From NCBI GenBank assembly GCA_963667145.1, contig OY762943.1, forward strand, positions 186,001 through 250,000: a stretch of DNA of 64,000 nucleotides. The letters are read 5' to 3'. Below the pieces are notes generated by a model. That model was not told the DNA's origin. It saw only the letters and a program-made list of their open reading frames with translations, and ran no database searches. The DNA is from G963667145 sp963667145. GTDB lineage: Bacteria; Cloacimonadota; Cloacimonadia; G963667145. A program made the translations under genes and the position numbers. Shown here piece after piece: positions 25,949 through 33,296 of the stretch (the stretch's first letter is position 1; every line of letters starts with the position of its first letter).

Positions 25949-27058
25949 ACTTAAGAATGAAGAAAAGAAGAAAGAGAGTCTACTGGGCGGTATGCAGTAA
26001 AAGTATCCACCCTTGTTAATTTTTTCTACGTCTCTCGAATAAAAATCTGCAATGATGGGATTTATGTTCATGATCTTATAATTAGGCTTTGAAAAACTTT
26101 CTTTCAAAATCTGTTTTGGCGATTTCCCATCTCGTCCTCGGTTGCCACGGAAGTGATTAAAATAAAGCGTGTAGCAGTGGGTTTTGCACAGAAAATCCTC
26201 GCAACTCCCAAAATCCTCAATCCTATAAAACTCATCTTCAATCAAGCAGTGAGCACTCTCAACATCTGAATTAAAAGTCGGACTAGCTTTTGGAATGAGC
26301 AAATGCTTCGCACCATTTTTGGCTACCATTTTTTCAAAATATGTAACGCCTTTCTTCTTATTAACGTGCGTGAATTCCGTGCCATTGTCCGTCTGAAAAG
26401 CGACTTTGGAAATATCGACTCCACATTTTACCAAATTTTTGCACAAATAATCGATATAAATCCCTGTATTAACGCTCGTTTTTTCGTAACAAAACCCGAT
26501 GAACTGCATCCCCGATTTATAGTCGCGAGCAGTTATTTGATACTTCGGGAAATTTTTGTATTTAATCCCCTCAAACAGCTCTGGCAAGTCGGTCAGATAC
26601 TTAATATCAACCTGAAATTCCTCGTAAACTTTTGCTTTTTTTCGCATCAAGCTCAGGTCTTTTCTGCGTTGGTATCTTCGCTTTTTTTTCTTAATCAAAC
26701 CTTCGTCGCACAGCTTTTTGTGAACAGTGGAATGCGAGCAATTCAGCTGAAGATGATCGATAATTCTTCGAGAACTCCACAGGTTTTTGGATTTATTTCG
26801 GCACTCTATAATTTCGTCAACCACTTTAGAATTTATACGATTCGGGAAATATTGATTTTTTCGGGACTTGTTCTTCAACCCTTCCTCACCCTTTAAATTA
26901 TAAGCTTTTACCCACTTTCGCACAGTTTTTCTGGTGGTGTTGAATTCACGTGCAGCCTCCGAAATGGATGTCTCTTTGGCGTACTTCACCAACTTTTTTC
27001 GGTAATAAACCTTGTACTTTTTATCCATAAATTTCTTATTGCTTTCGTAATTATTCAT
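25928..27058 (-). CDS. DDE transposase of the insertion sequence (IS481/IS3-like)
   Basis: This 376-residue transposase has an N-terminal helix-turn-helix (SISEAAREFNTTRKTVRKW near 32-50) and an integrase core with catalytic Asp in FQVDIKYL near 148, Asp in FQTDNGTEF near 222 and Glu in SDVESAH near 265. The last two are separated by 42 residues, more than the usual 35, because of a lysine-rich insertion. The frame has no stop codon inside the element: it crosses the left inverted repeat and target duplication and ends 56 bases out in flanking DNA, adding about 18 serine- and phenylalanine-rich residues. Family assignment between IS481 and IS3 is not settled by eye. Confidence 0.88.
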   Translation of the reverse strand: MNNYESNKKFMDKKYKVYYRKKLVKYAKETSISEAAREFNTTRKTVRKWVKAYNLKGEEGLKNKSRKNQYFPNRINSKVVDEIIECRNKSKNLWSSRRIIDHLQLNCSHSTVHKKLCDEGLIKKKKRRYQRRKDLSLMRKKAKVYEEFQVDIKYLTDLPELFEGIKYKNFPKYQITARDYKSGMQFIGFCYEKTSVNTGIYIDYLCKNLVKCGVDISKVAFQTDNGTEFTHVNKKKGVTYFEKMVAKNGAKHLLIPKASPTFNSDVESAHCLIEDEFYRIEDFGSCEDFLCKTHCYTLYFNHFRGNRGRDGKSPKQILKESFSKPNYKIMNINPIIADFYSRDVEKINKGGYFYCIPPSRLSFFFSSFLSLSSTIF

Positions 27059-27205
27059 AGTGGTCAGATTGAGCTTTCACGAGCTGATTTGACCATTTTT
27101 TTTCACAATTTACGTGAAAGTTCTAAGCAATCTCCCCATTTTTTTATAAACTTTCCTGTTACAAATCGTTAATTTAGGGTGGATACTTTTAGTGTGAACT
27201 TTCCA
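25984..27205 (-). mobile_element. complete insertion sequence with 29-bp inverted ends
   Basis: The element is 1222 bp. Its ends, both beginning TGG when read inward, match at 22 of 29 positions, with an exact 15-bp core TAAAAGTATCCACCC at 25998-26012 and inverted at 27177-27191. It is flanked by the exact 15-bp direct repeat AGAAAGAGAGTCTAC at 25969-25983 and 27206-27220, the target duplication. It carries one transposase gene on the minus strand. Intact ends and an exact duplication suggest a fairly recent insertion. Confidence 0.9.
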
Positions 27206-27277
27206 AGAAAGAGAGTCTACAATCTCGACGAAGCATTTTTTAGCTCTGCTTTCCTTCCATGGCGGAAGAAAAATAGT

Positions 27278-27751
27278 TTAGCATTTTGCTTTTTTGGAGG
27301 TTAGAATGCTCTCCATTTTTTCAGTCAGCTTAATGTAAGCACTTTGATTTTCTCTATTCGCGGAGGTTAAGTTCTCCGTGCTACCCGACAAGCTCTTATT
27401 CGCCTCTGCCAATGTTTTAGTACTACTTGCCAGAGTATTGGTGCTATTTGCCAAAGTGTGATTGGAATTTGCCAAAACGCTGTTGGTGTCAGTCACTTTG
27501 TCCACAATTCTATACATACTATTTTCGGTTTGCCCGGTCGAATTTATTTCACTACAAATCAATTTCCCATTTTTTACAGTTATCTCAATTTCATAAATTT
27601 TGCTCAGTGCGAGGACTTTGTCCAAGGTTGGAAAATATTTGCCTGTTGTCCAGTCGCTCATTGTTTTTTCGGAGACGCCCAGTTTTTTGGAAAGTTCCTT
27701 ATTATTCTTTATTAGGCCACAGTCTTTTAAATATCTCGCTATTTCTTTCAT
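27278..27751 (-). CDS. helix-turn-helix protein with heptad-repeat tail
   Basis: This 157-residue protein starts with an XRE-like DNA-binding domain (NKELSKKLGVSEKTMSDW near 17-34). Residues 92-134 are about six tandem heptads of the type xLAxSxx (for example TLANSTN, TLASSTK, TLAEANK), which would form a coiled coil for oligomerisation. I do not recognise a named family. Two copies of AAGTATAAT overlap the start codon and a -10-like site (27750-27778), so it may repress itself. The insertion sequence lies downstream of its stop codon. It may be a regulator left by a mobile element. Confidence 0.7.
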   Translation of the reverse strand: MKEIARYLKDCGLIKNNKELSKKLGVSEKTMSDWTTGKYFPTLDKVLALSKIYEIEITVKNGKLICSEINSTGQTENSMYRIVDKVTDTNSVLANSNHTLANSTNTLASSTKTLAEANKSLSGSTENLTSANRENQSAYIKLTEKMESILTSKKAKC

Positions 27752-27778
27752 TATACTTCCTTTTATTTAATTATACTT
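27750..27778 (-). promoter_or_regulatory. two direct repeats at the promoter of the HTH gene
   Basis: ATTATACTT occurs at 27750-27758 and again at 27770-27778 (AAGTATAAT on the coding strand), 20 bases apart, which is about two helical turns. One copy contains a TATAAT-like -10 element and the other overlaps the start codon. Binding by the HTH protein itself is plausible. Confidence 0.4.
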
Positions 27779-27943
27779 AAATATTGACAGATTTTTTCAT
27801 GCTTCCCCTCTTTGTTTTATTGTTTCAAAGTTTAATCAAGAAGTCAAGAAATTAAATGGATTAGAGAGTTTAGCTATAGATTTAAAAAAAATGGAAATGT
27901 TTTCTTATAAAATTTAATGTAAAGTAAAAGGAGAAAAAAAGAA

Positions 27944-28384
27944 ATGAAAAAAATGATGATGTTAGCAGTATTGGGAATACTGTTCGGAGTGTTTGGGTGT
28001 AGTAGTTCTACAGGAAATGATAGTAGTTCAGTTGATCCAGATTTGGTTGGAACTTGGGTTCGCTCATCAAGTAGTTATGATGAGAAAATAATATTTAATA
28101 GTGATAATTCTTTTACGCGGACTTATAAGGATGAAATTATTAATTCAAATAGCTATGATTTAGAAAATGATAAGGGAACATGTTCATTTGATTTGAATTC
28201 TAATCCCAAAAAGGTGGTAAACTCTTTTACTTGTATTAAGGAAACTTATACTAATGGTACAGTTACAAAATCAAGTAGTGACCAGAAGACTCAAACTATG
28301 TATTACAAAGTTGAAAATTCACAATTATATGTTACTGGGAGTTCGTCCAGTTGGACTGGAGCAGAAATTTATACAAAACAATAA
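27944..28384 (+). CDS. small lipoprotein of unknown function
   Basis: This 146-residue protein has a lipoprotein signal peptide: basic start, hydrophobic core and lipobox VFGC with the lipidated Cys near 19, followed by a serine-rich linker. The rest has the look of a small lipocalin-like beta protein (LVGTWVRSSS start, many short polar strands), as in other secreted proteins whose mature part opens with GTW. AAAAGGAGAAAAAAAG precedes the ATG. It stands alone before a terminator. No function can be assigned. Confidence 0.75.
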   Translation: MKKMMMLAVLGILFGVFGCSSSTGNDSSSVDPDLVGTWVRSSSSYDEKIIFNSDNSFTRTYKDEIINSNSYDLENDKGTCSFDLNSNPKKVVNSFTCIKETYTNGTVTKSSSDQKTQTMYYKVENSQLYVTGSSSSWTGAEIYTKQ

Positions 28385-28407
28385 TTAGTGATAAAATCTA
28401 AATTTCA

Positions 28408-28436
28408 GAGTCTTCTTCCAAGAAGGCTCTTTTTTT
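28408..28436 (+). terminator. intrinsic terminator after the lipoprotein gene
   Basis: GAGTCTTCT (28408-28416) pairs with AGAAGGCTC (28421-28429), with one T-G pair, around a tiny loop and is followed by seven T residues. Confidence 0.85.
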
Positions 28437-28469
28437 ATGCCAAAATCCAATTTTAGTGGTGTCTTCTGC

Positions 28470-28499
28470 TTGACAAAAAACAAGTTTATAGATTTTTAA
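28470..28499 (+). promoter_or_regulatory. candidate promoter of thrC
   Basis: TTGACA at 28470-28475 is followed 21 bases later by TAA (28497-28499), 16 bases before the thrC start. No TATAAT lies at normal spacing. Confidence 0.35.
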
Positions 28500-28514
28500 T
28501 GGCTTGGAGAATAG

Positions 28515-29795
28515 ATGAAATTTTATAATACGAACAACAAAAATGAAATTGCCGATTTGAGTACGGCTATCGTGCAGGGAATGCCCAAAGACAAAGGGTT
28601 GTACATGCCTTGTTCATTGCCGAAGGTCTCTTTTTTATCTTCTGTGAAAAAGATGAGTTTGCAAGAGATTTCACTGGAAATAGCGAAAAGTTTCTTGGAC
28701 GAAGATTTGAGCAACGCTCAGATTGAAGAGATTGTGGAGAAATCTGTCAATTTTCCCGCTCCTGTTGTGGATATTGGTGGTGGAATTAGCTCTTTGGAGC
28801 TTTTTCATGGTCCTACGCTTGCCTTCAAAGATTTCGGTGCTAGATTTATGTCGAGGCTCCTTCGTGAATTGGGCAAAAATTTGGACAAAGAGATTACGAT
28901 AGTGGTTGCTACTTCTGGCGACACTGGTAGTGCGGTTGCCAATGGATTTCTGGGTGTTGAGGGAATTCGAGTTGTGATTTTGTATCCCTCGGGCAAGGTT
29001 AGTCCGTTGCAAGAGAAGCAACTTACGACCTTGGGACAGAACATCACTGCTTTGGAGGTTTCTGGTGATTTCGATTCGTGTCAGGCTTTGGCAAAGTCGG
29101 CTTTGTCCGACGTAGAATTGGCTGAGAGCATGCAAATTTCTTCCGCTAATTCCATCAATATCGGTCGCCTCATTCCGCAGTCTTTTTACTATTTTGGGGC
29201 TTTTTCTCAGATTCAGCAGGATAGTTTTTGGGTAAGCATTCCCAGTGGAAATTTTGGAAACCTTACGGCGTGTGTTTTTGCCAAAGCTATGGGTCTGCCA
29301 GTGGAGAAGATTGTGGCTTCGTGCAACGCCAACGATGTTGTGCCACGCTATTTGTTCTCGGGGAATTACGACCCCAAGTCCACGATACACACCATTGCTT
29401 CGGCGATGGATGTGGGAAATCCGAGCAACGTTGGTCGCTTATTCGATTTTTATGATAACGATGTGAGCAAATTCCGCTGTGACCTTGAGGGAATAGCTTT
29501 TGATGATGCTACAGCTCGCTCGGCAATTCGCGATGTTTACGACAATCTCGGCTATCTGATGGATACGCACGGAGCGTTTGCTTATTTGGGATTGAAAAAT
29601 CTTTTGCCACAGGGCAAGTATGGTGTCTTTGCCGAGACTGCTCATCCTGCCAAGTTTTTGGAAGAGGTGGAAAGTATAATTGGCGAAAAAGTGGAAATTC
29701 CTGAGCGTTTGGCTGATTATGCAAAGCGTGAAAAAGTTGCAATCCCTATGAGTACGGACTATAGCGAGTTCAAGCAGTTTTTGTTGGAGCTATGA
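28515..29795 (+). CDS. thrC: threonine synthase
   Basis: This 426-residue PLP enzyme converts O-phosphohomoserine to threonine. The N-terminal domain of the family is present, the PLP lysine lies in TLAFKDFGARF near 101, and the phosphate-binding loop is ATSGDTGSAVANG near 135. GPTLAFKDF and IPSGNFGN near 243 are conserved. Length fits the bacterial class. TTGGAGA precedes the ATG. The last codons overlap the tsaE start (ATGA), so this metabolic gene leads a unit with tsaE and lysS. Confidence 0.95.
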   Translation: MKFYNTNNKNEIADLSTAIVQGMPKDKGLYMPCSLPKVSFLSSVKKMSLQEISLEIAKSFLDEDLSNAQIEEIVEKSVNFPAPVVDIGGGISSLELFHGPTLAFKDFGARFMSRLLRELGKNLDKEITIVVATSGDTGSAVANGFLGVEGIRVVILYPSGKVSPLQEKQLTTLGQNITALEVSGDFDSCQALAKSALSDVELAESMQISSANSINIGRLIPQSFYYFGAFSQIQQDSFWVSIPSGNFGNLTACVFAKAMGLPVEKIVASCNANDVVPRYLFSGNYDPKSTIHTIASAMDVGNPSNVGRLFDFYDNDVSKFRCDLEGIAFDDATARSAIRDVYDNLGYLMDTHGAFAYLGLKNLLPQGKYGVFAETAHPAKFLEEVESIIGEKVEIPERLADYAKREKVAIPMSTDYSEFKQFLLEL

Positions 29796-30193
29796 TAATC
29801 AGAAGCAAGAAAGATAGCACCAATTATGCTCGGGCATTAGCAGATAGATTGGCTGTCGGTTCGGTGGTGACTTTTGATGGACCTCTTGGAGTTGGAAAAA
29901 CTTTTTTGATTAAAGAGTTGTGCAAGCGATTGGGTGTCACCGAGGAGATCACAAGTCCGTCGTACGTTTTGATGAATTGTTATCAAGGGCGAGTTCCGAT
30001 TTTCCATTTGGATTTATACCGATTGCAAGAGGTGGAAGAGTTGTACGAACTTGGATTGGACGAATGTTTTCAGCAGGGAATTTGTTTGATAGAGTGGTCG
30101 AAACTTGCCGAAGATTTGTTGCCCGCAGGCACTATAAGAGTGAAAATGAAATTTTTAGAAGATAATACAAGAGAGTTGAACGAGGAAATATGA
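29792..30193 (+). CDS. tsaE: tRNA threonylcarbamoyladenosine biosynthesis ATPase
   Basis: This 133-residue P-loop ATPase works with TsaB and TsaD to place threonylcarbamoyl on A37 of ANN-decoding tRNAs. The Walker A loop is GPLGVGKT near 31-38; SPSYVLMN near 54, HLDLYRL near 72 and the ICLIEWSKLAE segment near 93 are family signatures. It overlaps thrC upstream and lysS downstream by 4 bases each. It is slightly shorter than many relatives at the C-terminus but contains every motif. Confidence 0.93.
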   Translation: MIIRSKKDSTNYARALADRLAVGSVVTFDGPLGVGKTFLIKELCKRLGVTEEITSPSYVLMNCYQGRVPIFHLDLYRLQEVEELYELGLDECFQQGICLIEWSKLAEDLLPAGTIRVKMKFLEDNTRELNEEI

Positions 30194-31680
30194 TGCAAGA
30201 AGATAAGCAGTTGATAGGTTTGAAGAAGCAAAAATTGCAAAAGCTGAAAGATTTGGGAGTTAATCCGTATCCTGTGAAAAATCAGCGAACTAACTATATA
30301 GCGGATTTGCTGAATGACGAGGAAGGTTTCATCAATTCTGCGGAAGAGGTTGTGTTGTGTGGCAGATTGCGGGCTATGCGACGTCAGGGGAAAATCGGTT
30401 TTGCGGATTTGGAAGATGCCACAGGTAGAGTGCAACTTTATGTGAGCAAACTGGAGACGGGAGAGGAAAATTACGAGGTATTCAAACTTTTTGACCTTGG
30501 TGACATTGTGCAGGCACAGGGCGTTGCTTTTGTGACGCAGACTGGTCAGTTTTCGCTCAAAGTGAACAGCGTTGCCATGCTGTGCAAGGGCATTAGACCT
30601 TTGCCAACGGTGAAGCAGAAAGAGGTTGATGGCAAGCTGGTTAAATTTGACGAATTTTCCGACACGGAGCTTAGATACCGCAAGAGATATTTGGATTTGA
30701 TTTTGAACTCTTCCGTGAAAGAGACTTTTGAGAAGAGAGCTAAAATTATCAAGAAGATACGCGAGATTTTGGATGATAAAGGCTTCTTGGAGGTGGACAC
30801 TCCAGTGATGCAACCACTCTACGGAGGTGCTAACGCCAAGCCTTTCACGACTTTTTATAACTCGCTTGGAAAAGATTTTTACTTGAGAATCGCCACGGAA
30901 TTGTATCTGAAAAGGCTCATTGTTGGCGGATATGAGAAGGTGTATGAGATAGGTAAGAATTTCAGAAATGAGGGAGTTGACCGCACTCATAATCCTGAAT
31001 TTACGTGCATGGAACTTTATCAGGCGTACACCGATTTGCGAGGAATGATGGAGATAACCGAGGAAGTGATTGTCAGGACTGCCAACGAGGTTATGGGAAA
31101 GAGCGATTTTTATTTCAATGGACACGACATTACGGTTGCTTCGCCTTTCAGAATAGCTTCTATGTTGGAACTGGTGAAAGAAGAAACTGGTGAAGATTTC
31201 TCCGATTTTGATTACGAAAAACTGTCCGCTTTTTGCAAAAAGAGCAACATTGAGATAGATAAATCCAAGGGTGCTGGAGCTTTGTTGGCAGAGGTTTTTG
31301 ATGCTTTTGTGGAGAGCAAGCTGATACAACCGACTTTTGTGGTGGACTATCCAAAAGAGATTTCGCCCTTGGCAAAAGAGAAAGATGACGACAAGAGGCT
31401 CACAGACAGGTTTGAGCTTTTCATTGGTGGCAAGGAGTTTGCCAACGCTTTTTCCGAACTCAACGACCCTCTGGAGCAATCTGAAAGATTGCACGACCAA
31501 GCCAAAAAAAGAGAGATGGGTGACGATGAAGCGAACGTCGTTGACTACGATTTTTTGGAAGCTCTGGAATATGGAATGCCACCTGCTGGAGGTTTGGGAA
31601 TTGGTCTGGACAGACTCATTATGCTACTCACGGAGAACGATTCCATCAGAGATGTGATGCTCTTTCCACAGATGAGGTAG
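30190..31680 (+). CDS. lysS: lysyl-tRNA synthetase (class II)
   Basis: This 496-residue enzyme charges tRNA-Lys. It has an N-terminal OB-fold anticodon domain (residues 55-150) and a class II catalytic core with motif 1 around RAKIIKKIREILDDKGFLEVDTP, motif 2 FRNEGVDRTHNPEFT near 257 and motif 3 GLGIGLDRL near 471. The start is one of two adjacent ATGs, 30190 or 30193; GAGG lies at 30182-30185, so the second has the better spacing. It overlaps tsaE and is followed by an amidase after 10 bases. Confidence 0.95.
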   Translation: MMQEDKQLIGLKKQKLQKLKDLGVNPYPVKNQRTNYIADLLNDEEGFINSAEEVVLCGRLRAMRRQGKIGFADLEDATGRVQLYVSKLETGEENYEVFKLFDLGDIVQAQGVAFVTQTGQFSLKVNSVAMLCKGIRPLPTVKQKEVDGKLVKFDEFSDTELRYRKRYLDLILNSSVKETFEKRAKIIKKIREILDDKGFLEVDTPVMQPLYGGANAKPFTTFYNSLGKDFYLRIATELYLKRLIVGGYEKVYEIGKNFRNEGVDRTHNPEFTCMELYQAYTDLRGMMEITEEVIVRTANEVMGKSDFYFNGHDITVASPFRIASMLELVKEETGEDFSDFDYEKLSAFCKKSNIEIDKSKGAGALLAEVFDAFVESKLIQPTFVVDYPKEISPLAKEKDDDKRLTDRFELFIGGKEFANAFSELNDPLEQSERLHDQAKKREMGDDEANVVDYDFLEALEYGMPPAGGLGIGLDRLIMLLTENDSIRDVMLFPQMR

Positions 31681-31690
31681 CAAAAAGTTT

Positions 31691-32806
31691 ATGGTTATGA
31701 AAAGAAGAATTTTGCTTTTTTGTTTTTTGGTGTGGATGTTCAATTTGTCGGCTATTCGGGTTGTTTATTCCAACTCTTCTCAGGGTGAAGTTTTAAACAC
31801 CAAAAAAGTTGGCGAGGTCGATTATTACAACGTCTATGAGTTGAAAAAACTTTTTGATGTGCAGATAGAGGAAAACATTTTGGAGAACAATCTGTCGCTG
31901 GGTCACAACGACAAGAAATTGGTGTTTTTGATAAGTGCAAGTTACGTGATTTTTGATGGCGACATTTACAATTTTTCTTATCCTCTGCGTGTGATAGGCG
32001 GGAAGTATTATCTGCCTGTGACTACGCTTTCCGTGATTTTGCCGAAATTCGATTCGCAATTCACATACGACGAAAATCGGAAGGAGATTACGGTTGCTGC
32101 TCGCACGTTTCAGTCGTCGAAGATAGATTTGGTGGTGATTGATGCTGGTCACGGAGGAAAAGACCCAGGTGCCGTGGGCAAGAGGTCTTATGAGAAAAAT
32201 TTGACTTTGAACATTTCGCAAAAAGTTGCTAGAGCCCTAGCGGAAAGGGGCGTGAACGTTCTACTCACTCGCAATACAGACGAGTTCGTGGAGCTTCGCA
32301 AGCGTGCTCAACTTGCCAACGACAACAAAGCGGATTTGTTCATCTCCATCCATTGTAACGCTTCGAGGTATTCCAATAGGAGAGGGACTGAGGTTTTCAT
32401 TCTTTCCACATCCAAAGTCACGGACGAGAGAGTGCAGGAGGCTATCGCCACTGAGAACTCTGTTGTAAGCAAATACGAGGGAGCTTCCGCTTTGTCTCAT
32501 TATGATGGATTGGATTTTGTGCTGAAAGATATGACACTCTCGGAGCATCTGTTGGCGAGCAACGACTTGGCACATTGCGTGCAGGAAGAGATGGTTAAGG
32601 AAACAGGATTTCATGATAGAGGCGTGAAACAAGGACCGTTCTATGTGCTGAAGGGAGCTTTTATGCCGGCAATTTTGATAGAGTTGGGCTTTATTTCCAA
32701 CGCGACACAAGAAAAGCAGTTAAATTCCGCCACATATCAGACAAAGTTCATAAATGCAATTGTTAACGGAGTAATTAAATTTAAGAGAGAGTATGAAAAA
32801 ATTTAG
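31691..32806 (+). CDS. N-acetylmuramoyl-L-alanine amidase (Amidase_3)
   Basis: This 371-residue exported enzyme cleaves the bond between muramic acid and L-alanine in peptidoglycan. A signal peptide covers about residues 1-28. A middle region (30-130) resembles the copper-amine-oxidase-like N-terminal or AMIN-type wall-targeting module. The catalytic domain starts with VIDAGHGGKDPGA near 148, followed by SIHCNAS near 220 and ELGFISN near 332, giving the zinc His/Glu set. Two ATGs, 31691 and 31697, are possible starts. It overlaps the next gene by 14 bases. A periplasmic role in cell separation or wall turnover is likely. Confidence 0.9.
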   Translation: MVMKRRILLFCFLVWMFNLSAIRVVYSNSSQGEVLNTKKVGEVDYYNVYELKKLFDVQIEENILENNLSLGHNDKKLVFLISASYVIFDGDIYNFSYPLRVIGGKYYLPVTTLSVILPKFDSQFTYDENRKEITVAARTFQSSKIDLVVIDAGHGGKDPGAVGKRSYEKNLTLNISQKVARALAERGVNVLLTRNTDEFVELRKRAQLANDNKADLFISIHCNASRYSNRRGTEVFILSTSKVTDERVQEAIATENSVVSKYEGASALSHYDGLDFVLKDMTLSEHLLASNDLAHCVQEEMVKETGFHDRGVKQGPFYVLKGAFMPAILIELGFISNATQEKQLNSATYQTKFINAIVNGVIKFKREYEKI

Positions 32807-33203
32807 TTTTTTAATCGTTTTGTGTTTGCTGACTTCTTTTTTGTTTGCTGAGGACACGGATAGGGAGAAGCAGAAAAAATTTTATACCAAGCAGTATGAA
32901 AGGTTTATTGTGGATGACAATTTTATTCAGGCTTACAACGTATTGAAAAAAATCAAGAGCAAGTTTGAGGATGCGGAGCCGTTGCCGAACGAGGATAAGT
33001 TGGAAGAAGCAATCTTTACCACGGGTAAATCTTCGTATGATAATTATAATGCGGACAAAGCTGTGCAATATCTGGAGTTTTACATTCAAAACTTTGTTGA
33101 TAAAAGAGAAGAAGCTCTTCGCTTGTTGGTGCAAATCTATCAAAAAGCAGGCGAACAAGAACAAGCTGACCATTATAAAAATAGACTAAGTGAGGATAGC
33201 TGA
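32793..33203 (+). CDS. small exported protein with TPR-like helices
   Basis: This 136-residue protein has a signal peptide (MKKFSFLIVLCLLTSFLFAED), then an all-helical mature part. Two helix pairs around residues 35-60 and 70-115 have the spacing and aromatic/alanine pattern of tetratricopeptide repeats (AVQYLEFYIQN, EALRLLVQIYQKAGE). It begins inside the end of the amidase gene, so the two are co-translated and may act together in the periplasm. I do not recognise a named family. Confidence 0.65.
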   Translation: MKKFSFLIVLCLLTSFLFAEDTDREKQKKFYTKQYERFIVDDNFIQAYNVLKKIKSKFEDAEPLPNEDKLEEAIFTTGKSSYDNYNADKAVQYLEFYIQNFVDKREEALRLLVQIYQKAGEQEQADHYKNRLSEDS

Positions 33204-33296
33204 GAAGTATTGTGATTTATATTGACTAAAAATAGATGAAATGTAACTCTTGTAGATTAATATATTTAATTTTTGTTAATTCAAGTTGGAGGGTAT

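Larger units (their letters stand above)
25098..25983. other. gene-free, repeat-rich spacer next to the insertion sequence
   Basis: No convincing gene is present in this stretch of nearly 0.9 kb, apart from the overrun of the transposase frame at its right end. It holds a 21-bp exact direct repeat (25101-25121 and 25686-25706), three short palindromes of high G+C (25515-25630) and two copies of a 45-48-bp hairpin repeat (25398-25445 and 25903-25948). A short open frame over the palindromes is typical of translated intergenic repeats and is not counted as a gene. The region looks like decayed mobile or repeat DNA. Confidence 0.6.

Noticed and set aside
30070..31500. 476-codon open frame on the minus strand
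   Set aside because: It lies fully opposite lysS and tsaE, which have clear motifs; it is explained by codon bias.
33273..33296. Upstream TTG start for the first metallopeptidase
   Set aside because: The extension contains the ribosome-binding site TTGGAGGG and would spoil the lipoprotein signal peptide that begins at 33297.
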